A stretch of 64,000 nt of DNA from Magnetospirillum aberrantis SpK (GTDB lineage: Bacteria; Pseudomonadota; Alphaproteobacteria; Rhodospirillales; Magnetospirillaceae), in assembly GCF_011022235.1 (NCBI RefSeq), contig NZ_JAAIYP010000007.1, positions 1 through 64,000 of the forward strand, given 5' to 3'. The position numbers were made by a program, and so were the translations under genes. The notes under the pieces are model-generated. The model searched no databases and was not told where the DNA came from. It saw nothing but the letters and a program-made list of their open reading frames with translations. How positions within the stretch are numbered: position 1 is the first letter of the stretch; every line of letters begins with the position of its first letter. Shown here one piece after another: positions 9,467 through 18,117 of the stretch.

Positions 9467-11338
9467 ATGACCACAACCAAACCAGAACCGCTCCCCGCGC
9501 GCGAAACCGATCCCGGCCTCGCCTGCCTCTCCCTGCTTGCCAAATACTTCGAAAAGCCCGGCGATTACGAGCAACTGCGCCACCGCCACGGCGATCCGAC
9601 CCACACCGCCGACGACATCGCCCTGGTGCGCTATGCCAAGGAACTGGGCTTCAAGGCGTCGGCCATCGACAGCGAATGGGACCGGCTTTCCCGCACGCCG
9701 CTGCCGTGTCTAGCGCGGCACAAGGACGGTGGCTGGTTCATCCTGGCCAAGGTGGCTGACGACCAAGTGCTGATCCAGGACCCGCGTGTCGGCCGTCCGG
9801 AACAATTGTCGCGCGAAGACTTCGAAGCGCGTTGGGACGGCCGTCTGGTGCTGGTGGCGACCCGCGCCCAACTGGCGGCGCTGGGAGCCAAGTTCGACCT
9901 GACGTGGTTCATTCCGGCGGTGGTCAAGTACCGCCGGCTGTTCGGCGAGGTGCTGATCGCCAGTTTCTTCCTGCAATTGTTCGGGCTGGTGTCGCCGCTG
10001 TTCTTTCAGGTCATCACCGACAAGGTGCTGGTGCACCGGGCGCTGACCTCGCTGGACGTCTTGGTGTTCGCGCTGATCGCCGTCAGCCTGTTCGAGGTGC
10101 TGCTGGGCTATTTGCGCACCTACATCTTCAGCCACACCACCAACCGCGTCGATGTGGAACTGGGGGCGCGGCTGTTCCGCCATCTGATGGCCCTGCCCAT
10201 CGCCTATCACGGCGCCCGGCAGGTGGGGCACACGGTGGCGCGGGTGCGCGAGCTTGAGAACATCCGTTCCTTCCTGACCGGCTCGGCGCTGACCCTGGTG
10301 ATGGATCTGCTGTTCACCGTGGTGTTCTTCGCGGTGATGTTCTGGTACGCGCCAATCCTGGCGTGGATCGTGGTCGGCTCGCTGCCGTTCTATGTGGCGC
10401 TGTCGGTGGCGGCGACGCCGGTGCTGAAGGCGCTGACCGAGGAAAAATTCAAGCGCGGCGCCGAGAACCAGGCCCTGCTGGTCGAGGCGTGCAGCGGCGT
10501 CGAGACGGTCAAGGCGCTGGCGGTGGAACCGCAGATGCAGCGCAAATGGGAAGAACAACTGGCCGCCTATGTGCAAATCGCCTTCAAGGCCACCAATTTC
10601 GGCGCGATGGCCAGCCAGGGGGTGCAGACCATCCAGAAGGTCAGCATGGCGCTGACCCTGTGGTTCGGCGCGGCGCTGGTGATGAACGGAGAGTTGACCA
10701 TCGGCGGGCTGGTGGCCTTCAACATGCTGGCCGGGCGGGTGTCCCAGCCCATTCTGCGTCTGGCCCAGTTGTGGCAGGATTTCCAACAGGTGCGCATCAG
10801 CGTCGACCGGCTGGGCGACATCCTCAACACCAAGCCGGAACCGGCAGCCCAGGCCCGCGCCGCCATGCCCGCCATCAAGGGCGCGGTGGAGTTCAAGGAG
10901 GTGGTGTTCCGCTATCGCCCCGACCGGGCGCCGGTGCTGAAAAGCGTGTCGCTGGCGGTGCCGCAGGGACAGGTGGTGGGCATCGTCGGGCCGTCGGGCT
11001 CGGGCAAGTCGACCCTGACCAAGTTGGTGCAGCGGCTTTACCTGCCGGAATCCGGCCGGGTGCTGATCGACAATCTGGACATCGCCAACGCCGAAGGACG
11101 CCTTCATAGCCGTGACCGGCGAAATCATCGCCAAGGCCGAAGAGTTCGACCCAGGCGGCGAGGCTGGCAAGAAGCTGGTGGAAACGGCAAAGGATGTGGG
11201 GAAAGTCCTGCTGCGCCACGGCACCTCGGCGCTCGTGCGCTTCGCCACCGCCGGTGCCCTGGACGGCAATTCTCTGGTGGCATTCGGCGAGGACACCGTC
11301 GATGCCGTCTCGGACAAGGCTGGCGACGTTGTTGGTGA
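9467..11338 (+). pseudogene. Truncated HlyB-type type I secretion ABC exporter
   Basis: Residues 1-135 are a C39-like N-terminal domain without the catalytic Cys, as in HlyB. Residues 150-450 are a six-helix exporter membrane domain. Residues 475-540 begin the ATPase domain with Walker A GPSGSGKST. Similarity stops at VLIDNLDIANA (about 11090), and the remaining 80 residues are an arginine-rich out-of-frame reading of another gene. Missing are the Q-loop, LSGGQ signature, Walker B and switch His; HlyB proteins are about 700 residues and here only about 540 are authentic. The start ATG has AGGGAG before it. It should have exported the neighbouring RTX protein. No HlyD-type adaptor gene follows. 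A deletion most likely joined this gene to the next fragment. Confidence 0.85.
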
Positions 11339-11986
11339 TCTGATCGCAAAGCAGTTGGAGAGCCGCCGCGACGAGCGCAAGGTCATGGCAGGATCCCCCC
11401 GCCGCCCTGGAGGCCGTGATCCCGGGTCGTTCGACCCGCCGGGCACCTTTCCCATGCCGAAGCCCCAGCCACCATCCAATGGTTCCAACCTGCCCGGCGG
11501 CGAACTGACGCAGCAACAGCAATTGGAGGCGCTGATCCGCATCATGAACGGCGGTAAGACGCCCGAGGCGGTCGCACAGAGGAACTTTTGGAACTGTCCA
11601 AAAAACTTGCCGCCCAAGACCCGGCAACGATGACCCCTGGGCAATTGGAACAGTGGCGCCGTGACATGACCAACATGCGGGAATTCCTGCGCCTCCCCAA
11701 TACGGACGATGAAGGGTGGAACCGGCCGCGAGGACCGAAGGAGGGAGAACGGCCGCAAGTCCCTGTAGGGGAGCCGAGGCAGCCTCCGGTCGAGGGGGCG
11801 CCTCTCTCGGAGAAAACCAAGGCAGGGGAAGCATTCGAGGCTCTTGATAAATGGTTCAAGGATTTGAAGAATTCCCCCCCATTCTCGGAAACCCCACCGC
11901 TTGACCCGCCTCCTCCGAGCGGTCCTTCGCCGCTGCCCACCGGCCGCCGCCGACCTGTCCCGCGATTGCGGCCACGGCGGCGTTGA
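11091..11986 (+). pseudogene. Fragment of an unknown proline-rich protein with an internal frameshift
   Basis: Beginning at the exporter breakpoint, the frame through GTG 11112 encodes AFIAVTGEIIAKAEEFDPGG and an Ala/Asp-rich stretch, then a proline-rich linker, and ends at 11633. A second frame from about 11583 to 11986 starts EELLELSKKLAAQDP and runs into a proline-rich, arginine-ended tail. Adding one base near 11580 joins the two into a single reading of about 295 residues, so I treat them as one gene broken by a one-base deletion and missing its 5' end. I recognise no family. The stop is followed at once by a terminator hairpin. Confidence 0.6.
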
Positions 11987-11991
11987 ACCGC

Positions 11992-12023
11992 AGGAGCCTG
12001 CGGCTTGCCCGCAGGCTCCTTTC
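11992..12023 (+). terminator. Rho-independent terminator
   Basis: AGGAGCCTGCGG at 11992-12003 pairs perfectly with CCGCAGGCTCCT at 12009-12020 around a five-base loop and is followed by TTTC. It closes the broken proline-rich gene just before the DUF2927 gene. Confidence 0.75.
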
Positions 12024-12038
12024 ACCTACAATGGCCCC

Positions 12039-12839
12039 ATGAAGCCTATCGACTGGATGGCCCTTATTGCCATCGCGGCTTATGCCGTTCTTCGCTTTTT
12101 CGTTTGGAGTCCTTCCGCCGAACGCATCGCGGAAGCGGATGCGCTTGTGTATAAATTCGAGCGGACCATTTTCGAATCAGAGGTTGGGGGCAAAAAGCTC
12201 CACATTCGGCGCTGGGAACATGACGTCGTCATCGGTGTGGCAGGCGAGTGGTCTAGTTATTACCTTCTCTACATCACCGATATCGCCGATCACCTGGCGC
12301 TGCTGACCGGCCGCCACATCAGCGTCATCGATCTTGGGGCCACGTATGTTCCCGACCAGACTTTTGCGGATAAGCCGACGCCGCGAGCACCCCAGGTAAA
12401 TTTCCTCGTCTTGTTGACACCGCATGCAAAGCTTGCCGAAACCATGAGCTTCATCCCTGGAGCAAAAGAAGAAATCGAAGCGCGGACACCAATGGGATAT
12501 GGCACTGGCGGGGGTACCGAGACAGAACAGACCATTGTCGCCGTGGCCGTCAGTGACAATTTCCCCGAACCTCAGGTTCTCGACACCCTTCTGGAAGAAA
12601 TCAGTCAAGGGTTTGGGCCGATCAATGACACCGAAATCGTCCATCCCTCGGTCTGGAGCGACAACCGCCCCACCTTCGACCGCCTTCCGCTCAACGATCA
12701 GATCGTCCTGCGGGCGCTGTATGATCCGGCCTTGACGCCCGGCATGCCGAAGGATCAGGCCATGCGTCTGGTACGCGACATCATCCCCCGGCTGGTCGAA
12801 GCCGCGCGGCAACAGGGCGAGCGCGCGTTGTACCAGTGA
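12039..12839 (+). CDS. DUF2927-family membrane-anchored protein
   Basis: This 266-residue protein starts at ATG 12039 with a short N-terminal hydrophobic helix (residues 5-20). DUF2927-like features are an IRRWEHDVVIGVAGEW stretch around residue 50, a NFLVLLT strand near 125, and near the C-terminus PSVWSDNRPTFDRLPLNDQIVLRALYDP followed by LTPGMPKDQA, the most conserved part of that family. Function is unknown; members are usually periplasmic or secreted and alphaproteobacterial. No obvious operon partner is present, with a terminator before it and insertion debris after it. A longer reading back to 11901 would cross the terminator and is unlikely. Confidence 0.7.
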   Translation: MKPIDWMALIAIAAYAVLRFFVWSPSAERIAEADALVYKFERTIFESEVGGKKLHIRRWEHDVVIGVAGEWSSYYLLYITDIADHLALLTGRHISVIDLGATYVPDQTFADKPTPRAPQVNFLVLLTPHAKLAETMSFIPGAKEEIEARTPMGYGTGGGTETEQTIVAVAVSDNFPEPQVLDTLLEEISQGFGPINDTEIVHPSVWSDNRPTFDRLPLNDQIVLRALYDPALTPGMPKDQAMRLVRDIIPRLVEAARQQGERALYQ

Positions 12840-12917
12840 TGGTGACCATCGGCCCGGCCCGATGACAGCGCCCGCCTGCGCGGGCTTGGCTACCAACCAC
12901 TGCTGCATACTGACCAT

Positions 12918-13136
12918 TTGCCCAAACGCGCTGATCTCGTTTGCATGGCCACCGAGCTGCGTGACTTACTGCCGTCTGCCTGGATGGACTTCGGCCATCT
13001 GCCGGCGCCGCACCCAGACAAAATCGTCCCAGTTGGTCCTGAGCGGGCTTACACACTGTTCTTGGAGCGGTATGAGGAACTGAAGCAGCTTGCGCGGCCT
13101 GCGGATAAAGTTCGGAAGGTCAAAAACACTCGATAA
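12918..13136 (+). CDS. Possible small hypothetical protein, 72 aa
   Basis: A TTG-started reading with a charged C-terminal helix (LFLERYEELKQLARPADKVRKVKN). I recognise no family, and there is no clear Shine-Dalgarno. It lies between the DUF2927 gene and transposase debris, so it may be a fragment rather than a gene. The gap 12840-12917 contains only a small GCCCGC/GCGGGC hairpin at about 12867-12882. Confidence 0.25.
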   Translation: MPKRADLVCMATELRDLLPSAWMDFGHLPAPHPDKIVPVGPERAYTLFLERYEELKQLARPADKVRKVKNTR

Positions 13137-13150
13137 ACTACACTAAGGGC

Positions 13151-13210
13151 TTGACGGATCACGAATGGTCGATCATCGAGCCCTTGCTTCCGAACAACCG
13201 AGCCAAAGCG
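13151..13210 (+). pseudogene. IS5-type transposase N-terminal remnant
   Basis: The reading LTDHEWSIIEPLLPNN matches the start of IS5-group transposases (LTDxEWxxIxPLLP), which is DNA-binding. Similarity is lost after about 20 residues and no other part of the element is visible. The stretch to 13452 holds only doubtful fragments. Confidence 0.6.
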
Positions 13211-13252
13211 ATTCAAGCTCGATCCGATCCATCAAATGCCGGGACTAAACAT

Positions 13253-13435
13253 CTAAGACGGCACAGAACCAAGTCGTTGAAGCACGCCGTGACCGTCACC
13301 ACGCTCCAACTCGGTGGCAGCCTTTTCCAAGGTCGCGACCCAATGACATTCGCCATGACGAGTCAGCAAGACCACGATCTCACGGATGGTCGCCAAAAGG
13401 CGCGCCAAAGAGACTTGGAACGTCGGTTCGTCCAA
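13253..13435 (-). pseudogene. Probable fragment of a small conserved hypothetical protein
   Basis: A 60-residue reading with ATIREIVVLLTRHGECHWVATLEKAATELERGD. The motif HGExHWxxxLExA followed by a short helix is seen in small conserved hypothetical proteins that end in a GGMGSxND-like tail. Here the tail is cut to RLGSVPS. The TTG start has no clear Shine-Dalgarno, and the open frame extends upstream into the end of the next gene. I treat it as a remnant brought or cut by the insertion debris at 13151. Confidence 0.3.
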
Positions 13436-13452
13436 GGCGCGCCCAGGCTCCC

Positions 13453-14232
13453 TCAGGTGATATTGAACCGCGCCAGGCTTTCGGCCAGATCGTCGCCGAA
13501 CTGCGCGCCCTTACGGATCAGCGCCGCGCGCGGCGGCAGACCGACCAGCTTGGGATGGCCCCAGTTGTAAGACGTCAGCACGGCGAAGGGAATGCCTTGG
13601 GTGGCCGGCATGGCGGCCAGCGCGCTGCCCAGGTCGACACCGCTCAGCACGCCCAGCTCCATGGAGGCGACCACCATGTCGGGCCGGGTGTGGACCACCA
13701 CCTCCAGCGCCTCGAACGGGTTGCGCACCACCGAGGTACGGTAGCCACAGGCCGCCAGTTCGCGTTCGACGATCCGGCTCATGGCCTTTTCCGGCACCAC
13801 CAGAAGAACCTCGACGTCCTTTTGTTCCAGGTTGCCGAAATCCACGTCGGCGGTCCGCTTGGCCGGCAGGGCACGGACCACGGTGGGGATTTCCGTCTCA
13901 CCCACCTGTTCGCCATCGGCCAGCTTCTCGATGCGGTCGATGAAGACCTGAATCTCGTCCAGGCCGGGCTGGCCGACCGTCTTCAGTTCGCCGACGTATT
14001 CCTCGAGACGATGGGTCACCAGCTTGATCAGCGGCAAACCCAGCGCCTGGGCCTGACTGCGCATGTTGCTGGCTTCGCGCTTCAGTGTCGCCAGTCCTTC
14101 GTCCAGACCGACGCTTTTCGAGCGCATGTTTCCCAAAAGCACCTGCAACGCGCTGGCCGTGTCGCGCAATTCTTCGAAGAATTCGCTGAGGACGCGACGT
14201 TCGTTCTCGTTGTCGCTATCATGGACCGCCAT
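13453..14232 (-). CDS. HPt-like helical domain fused to a degenerate receiver
   Basis: Residues 1-95 are helical and charged (FFEELRDTASALQVLLGN; LVTHRLEEYVGEL), like a phosphotransfer four-helix bundle. Residues 130-259 fold like a receiver (VEVLLVVPEKAMSRIVERELAACGY; FAVLTSYN; ALIRKG). At the place of the phosphorylated Asp the sequence is VVASMELGVLSG, so the acceptor is missing and the domain should be a pseudo-receiver. I chose ATG 14232 because GGGGAC lies just upstream; an extension to 14286 is possible but lacks one. It probably belongs with the neighbouring kinases, but the partner cannot be told from sequence. Confidence 0.7.
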   Translation of the reverse strand: MAVHDSDNENERRVLSEFFEELRDTASALQVLLGNMRSKSVGLDEGLATLKREASNMRSQAQALGLPLIKLVTHRLEEYVGELKTVGQPGLDEIQVFIDRIEKLADGEQVGETEIPTVVRALPAKRTADVDFGNLEQKDVEVLLVVPEKAMSRIVERELAACGYRTSVVRNPFEALEVVVHTRPDMVVASMELGVLSGVDLGSALAAMPATQGIPFAVLTSYNWGHPKLVGLPPRAALIRKGAQFGDDLAESLARFNIT

Positions 14233-14329
14233 TATGTCCCCCATGTGATCGGCATGGACACAAGGCATACACCAGTTCCGCACCAAGCGGAACCGGTGCT
14301 TTCCAGATCAGCCGCAAGCGCGTTCCAGA

Positions 14330-14785
14330 TCAGCCGCAAGCGGCCTTGGGCCACATGCAGCGCCGCCCCTCGGCAGCGATCATGTCGGCCAGGGTATAGC
14401 GGTCCAGCGCCTCGAAAAAGGCCGCCAGACCTTGGCCGAAGGCGAGCCGGGCGACACAGCCGCCCTGCAACAGGCAAGCCTCCTCGCCATCGCATTCGGT
14501 CCCCTCGCGCATGCAGCGGGCCAAGGCGAAATCTTCTTCGGTGCGGCGGACGAACTCGCCCAGACGCACTTCCTCGGGCTGCATCAACAGGCGCACCCCG
14601 CCGTACTTGCCGCGCACGGTCTCCAAGTATCCAGCCCGCCCAAGCTGGTGAACCACCTTGGTCAGGTGGTTCTTGGAGATGGCGTAGCAATCGGCGATTT
14701 CGCTGATGGTGACCAATTCTCCTTCACGGAGTCCGACGTGGACCAGAACCCGCAAGGCATAATCCGTATGAAGCGTGAGACGCAT
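14330..14785 (-). CDS. nsrR: Rrf2-family Fe-S repressor, NsrR type (nitric-oxide sensor)
   Basis: A 151-residue Rrf2 protein with the N-terminal winged helix (MRLTLHTDYALRVL, then ISEIADCYAISKNHLTKVVHQLGRAGYLETVRGKYGG). Cys98, Cys104 and Cys110 are spaced C-X5-C-X5-C and Asp8 is present. This is the ligand set known for NsrR [4Fe-4S] clusters, which react with nitric oxide and release promoters of NO-detoxification genes. IscR and RirA have other spacings. No NO reductase or flavohaemoglobin gene is adjacent, but a kinase with a nitrate/nitrite-sensing domain lies 3 kb away. Autoregulation is plausible, since a partial half-site AAGATGC and a 15-mer repeated elsewhere in the window lie just upstream. 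Confidence 0.8.
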   Translation of the reverse strand: MRLTLHTDYALRVLVHVGLREGELVTISEIADCYAISKNHLTKVVHQLGRAGYLETVRGKYGGVRLLMQPEEVRLGEFVRRTEEDFALARCMREGTECDGEEACLLQGGCVARLAFGQGLAAFFEALDRYTLADMIAAEGRRCMWPKAACG

Positions 14786-14824
14786 TCTTCCGACTTCGTG
14801 TTATCCCCCGAATGAGCGCATCTT

Positions 14825-14839
14825 CTATTGGTTGCGAAT
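14825..14839. promoter_or_regulatory. Repeated 15-mer in the nsrR/kinase intergenic region
   Basis: CTATTGGTTGCGAAT here is identical to 9291-9305. It lies 40 bp upstream of the nsrR ATG, with AAGATGC next to it on the nsrR strand. The rest of the 346-bp gap to the kinase at 15132 shows no gene I can support. Confidence 0.45.
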
Positions 14840-15131
14840 ATAAGGTCAACGCCCTATGCCACATGCCTCCCATGCGATCCTAAGGGGAACCTAATTTGCG
14901 CCTTTCCTTAAGACGCCGTCGGCGATACAAGTGATTGATCGGCAAGGAACGCCCAAAAAATGCCCAAAAAAGGACGGCCTGATGGGGGGGACGCCACTCT
15001 GGAGCACACGTGCCATCGGCAACCGGAAGCGCCACGGCCAGCCGACTGCTGCGATGGTCACGTCGTTATCTCGAGTTGAGACCGCCGACCAACAACGCTT
15101 CACCCGACATTCGGCCGGCTGAGCCTCCGCC

Positions 15132-18107
15132 ATGGCCGCCCGCCCCACCCTTCCCTGCAACAGGCTGAACCGCTGGATCAGGTTGCTGCCCATCGCCTGG
15201 CGCATCCCGCTGGTGGTGGCGCTCAACGCCGGGGTGGCGTTGACCGTGGGCGTGCTGGGCTGGCAGGGCGCCAACATGGTGCGGTCCGACCTGGACGAGT
15301 TGCAATTGGTGCAGCAACGCTCGCGCCAGTTGGCGGACATCGACGGACAGGCCGGACGTCTGCAAAGCCTGATCCGGCAATACCTCAACAGCCCCACCGA
15401 CGAATTGCTGAAAGAGATCATCCGCCGATCCGAGGACCTGTTCGCCGCCCTGGCCGCCACCGCGCCGGAAGAGGCGACCTCCAACGAGATGACACAGTTG
15501 AACGACGCCGCCCGGCGCTTCGTGTCAGGCTTCCAGCAACTCAAGAACATCAACGCCGAGATCGTCCGCGTCTACGAAAGTCAGATCGTCCACACCGCCA
15601 GCGAGATGAGCGGCCTTTACGCCATCTTGAATTCGACCGCACGCTCGCGCACCACCTCGCCACTGGCCCCGGCCCTGGTCAAGTCGCACGAAGACTTCGT
15701 CGAGGCGGTCATCGCCACCAACACTTTCTATTTCAACCCGACCCCGGCCAAGGCGGCGGCGGCCCACCAATCCCTGAACCGGGTAATCGACGCCATCCCC
15801 GGACTGGGCGAACTGACCAGCAGCGACCTGCAACGCGACGCGCTCGACGTCATCGCCTCGCGTGCCGCCACCTTGGACGAAGGAGTCGAGGCCATCGCCC
15901 ACGCGGTGGACGAACGGGCCCGCGTCCTGGCCAACGAGGTCGATGCCAACCAGGCGATCATGGCCATGGCCATCGACCGTCTGATCGTCCTGGGCCACGA
16001 ACGCGAAGAGACCCTGCAAGCGCAATCCCACGGCCTGTTGCGGCAAGTGGCCGGAGTGGGGGCGGTGCTGGGGCTGGCGTTGCTTCTGGTCGGCGCCTTG
16101 GCCAGCTGGGCCATCGGCCAGTCCATCCGCCAACCCATGCTGCGGCTGCGCCAAGTGATGGAAGACGGCGCCCGCGGCGACTGGGGACACGACATCGAGG
16201 ACCGCGACCTGCCAGACGAACTGGCGGCCATGGCCCGCACCATCGAGGTGTTCAAGCGCGACGCCGTCGAGAAAGCCCGGCTGGAGGCCGAACGCGCCGA
16301 GACCGTGGCCAGCGAGGAGGAAGCCAAGCGCCGCACCCTTCAGGACCTTCTGGCGCAGATGGAAGCCCACGAACACGGCCTGTCGGCGCGGCCTCTGGTG
16401 CCGGTGGCCCCCGCGGCCGAGGCGGCCGAGATCGCCGCCCAATTCAACCGGGTGCTCGCCAAATTCCAGGAGGCGGCACGCGACCGCGACGCCGCCATCC
16501 GCGAACTGACCCTGGCCATGGAACAAGCCGAATCCGCCAACCAGGCCAAGTCCGCCTTCCTGGCCGCCATGAGCCATGAAATCCGCACGCCCATGAACGG
16601 CGTCATCGGCATGCTGGAATTGCTGACGCACACCGGCCTCAGCGACGAACAGGGGAGCCTGATCGCCACCATTCGCGAATCAGGTCTGGCGCTTTTGGGC
16701 ATCATCGACGACGTCCTCGATTTCTCGAAGATCGAGGCGGGACGGCTGGAACTGGAACGGGTGCCGGTGGACTTTCACCGGCTGGTGGACGGGGTCGCCC
16801 AAACCCTGGCGCCGTCAGCATCGAAAAAAGGCTTTTCGCTGGTTAACTTCGTTGATCCGGCCATTCCTGCCGATGTCCTGGGCGATCCGGTGCGGATCAG
16901 GCAGATTTTGTTCAATCTGGCCGGAAACGCCGTCAAGTTCACCGAAAGCGGTCGTGTCGCCATCTTCGCCGAATACGCCGGCACCATCGACGGCAGACCC
17001 CGCGTCCGCGTTCGGGTCGTGGACACCGGCATCGGCATCGCCACCGAGGCGCAACGCCATCTTTTCCATCCATTCACCCAGGCCGAAAGCTCGACCACCC
17101 GCCGGTTCGGCGGCACCGGACTGGGACTGTCCATCACCCGACGTCTGGTGGAACTGATGGGCGGCACCATCGCGGTCTTCAGCCAACCGGGCAAAGGGGC
17201 GACCTTCCAGGTGGAACTGCCGCTCCACCCAGCCGCCGGCATCGAAACCGAACCGGCGATGCCCGAAGTGGACTTCATGGGGTTGCGGGTTCTGGTCGTC
17301 TGTCCCGACGACATGGAACGCACCACCGTCGCCCGTCACATGGAGCAGGCGGGCGCCGCCGTGGTCCGGGTGCCCGGCGCCGCCGGCGCCCTGGCCGCCT
17401 CGGAACGCGCCTCGACCACCCTGGCGCCGTTCGATCTGGCCATCCTGGCCGGCGACGCCGTCGATGCCGACGACCTGCGGACACTTGAGCGAACACCCCT
17501 TCTGTTCATCGACGGCGCCGAGCAAGGCGCGCGGGAACGGCTGGAACGCTTGCCAAACTGTGCCGGTTTCCTGGGGCGGCCGGCACCGCCATATGCCCTG
17601 CTGTCGGCGGTGTCACGCCTGAGCGGCGGATCGCCGCCGCCCGCCCTGTGCGCCCCGCGCGATCCCGTCCCGCGGCCTGTCCCGGTGAAGCCCGACGCCG
17701 GAACATACGACACCGGCACCGGCCTCGACATCCTGGTGGCCGAGGACCACCCGGTGAACCAACAGGTGGTGCTGCGTCAGCTTCGCCTTCTCGGCCACCG
17801 TCCAGAAGTGTTCCCCGATGGCGCCGCGGCACTGTCCGCCTGGCGGTCGCGGCCGTGGGACATGGTGGTCACCGATTGCCACATGCCGGTGATGGACGGT
17901 TTCCAGTTCGTCAAGGCGTTGCGGGAACAAGAACGGGCCAGCGGGCGTCACACGCCGGTTCTGGCGCTGACCGCCAACGCCATGTCGGGTGAAGCCGACC
18001 GCTGCCTTGCGGCGGGTATGGACGGATACCTGGCTAAACCTGTAGAACTTGCGCGCCTTCGTGAAGCCCTCGACCGCCTCCTGGCGGCCGAGGGGCGCGC
18101 CTCCTGA
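15132..18107 (+). CDS. Membrane hybrid sensor histidine kinase (TorS-like layout)
   Basis: The domain order over 991 residues is: TM1 (about 17-38), a helical periplasmic sensor (40-300), TM2 (about 303-328), HAMP (330-380), coiled coil, HisKA with phosphorylatable His482 in [13 protein letters not shown], and HATPase with N-box [15 protein letters not shown] and GGTGLGLS. A first, degenerate receiver follows ([13 protein letters not shown], no clear acceptor Asp), then a complete second receiver with Asp915 in [12 protein letters not shown]. The ligand is unknown; the layout resembles TorS but no tor reductase genes are nearby. No C-terminal HPt is present, so phosphate must pass to a separate HPt protein, possibly the one at 13453. 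The next kinase gene starts 10 bp after the stop, implying an operon. Confidence 0.85.
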   Translation: MAARPTLPCNRLNRWIRLLPIAWRIPLVVALNAGVALTVGVLGWQGANMVRSDLDELQLVQQRSRQLADIDGQAGRLQSLIRQYLNSPTDELLKEIIRRSEDLFAALAATAPEEATSNEMTQLNDAARRFVSGFQQLKNINAEIVRVYESQIVHTASEMSGLYAILNSTARSRTTSPLAPALVKSHEDFVEAVIATNTFYFNPTPAKAAAAHQSLNRVIDAIPGLGELTSSDLQRDALDVIASRAATLDEGVEAIAHAVDERARVLANEVDANQAIMAMAIDRLIVLGHEREETLQAQSHGLLRQVAGVGAVLGLALLLVGALASWAIGQSIRQPMLRLRQVMEDGARGDWGHDIEDRDLPDELAAMARTIEVFKRDAVEKARLEAERAETVASEEEAKRRTLQDLLAQMEAHEHGLSARPLVPVAPAAEAAEIAAQFNRVLAKFQEAARDRDAAIRELTLAMEQAESANQAKSAFLAAMSHEIRTPMNGVIGMLELLTHTGLSDEQGSLIATIRESGLALLGIIDDVLDFSKIEAGRLELERVPVDFHRLVDGVAQTLAPSASKKGFSLVNFVDPAIPADVLGDPVRIRQILFNLAGNAVKFTESGRVAIFAEYAGTIDGRPRVRVRVVDTGIGIATEAQRHLFHPFTQAESSTTRRFGGTGLGLSITRRLVELMGGTIAVFSQPGKGATFQVELPLHPAAGIETEPAMPEVDFMGLRVLVVCPDDMERTTVARHMEQAGAAVVRVPGAAGALAASERASTTLAPFDLAILAGDAVDADDLRTLERTPLLFIDGAEQGARERLERLPNCAGFLGRPAPPYALLSAVSRLSGGSPPPALCAPRDPVPRPVPVKPDAGTYDTGTGLDILVAEDHPVNQQVVLRQLRLLGHRPEVFPDGAAALSAWRSRPWDMVVTDCHMPVMDGFQFVKALREQERASGRHTPVLALTANAMSGEADRCLAAGMDGYLAKPVELARLREALDRLLAAEGRAS

Positions 18108-18117
18108 CGGATATTGC

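Noticed and set aside
9467-11338. Arginine-rich 80-residue C-terminus as a real exporter domain
   Set aside because: It is the next gene read in the wrong frame; an ABC exporter cannot work without Walker B and signature motifs.
9710-12025. 771-codon minus-strand frame opposite the exporter
   Set aside because: Low-complexity His/Arg/Gln-rich shadow of the exporter and its neighbour; no start signals or domains.
15132-18107. Naming the hybrid kinase TorS
   Set aside because: Layout is similar, but no torT, torR or TMAO reductase genes are adjacent and a C-terminal HPt is absent.
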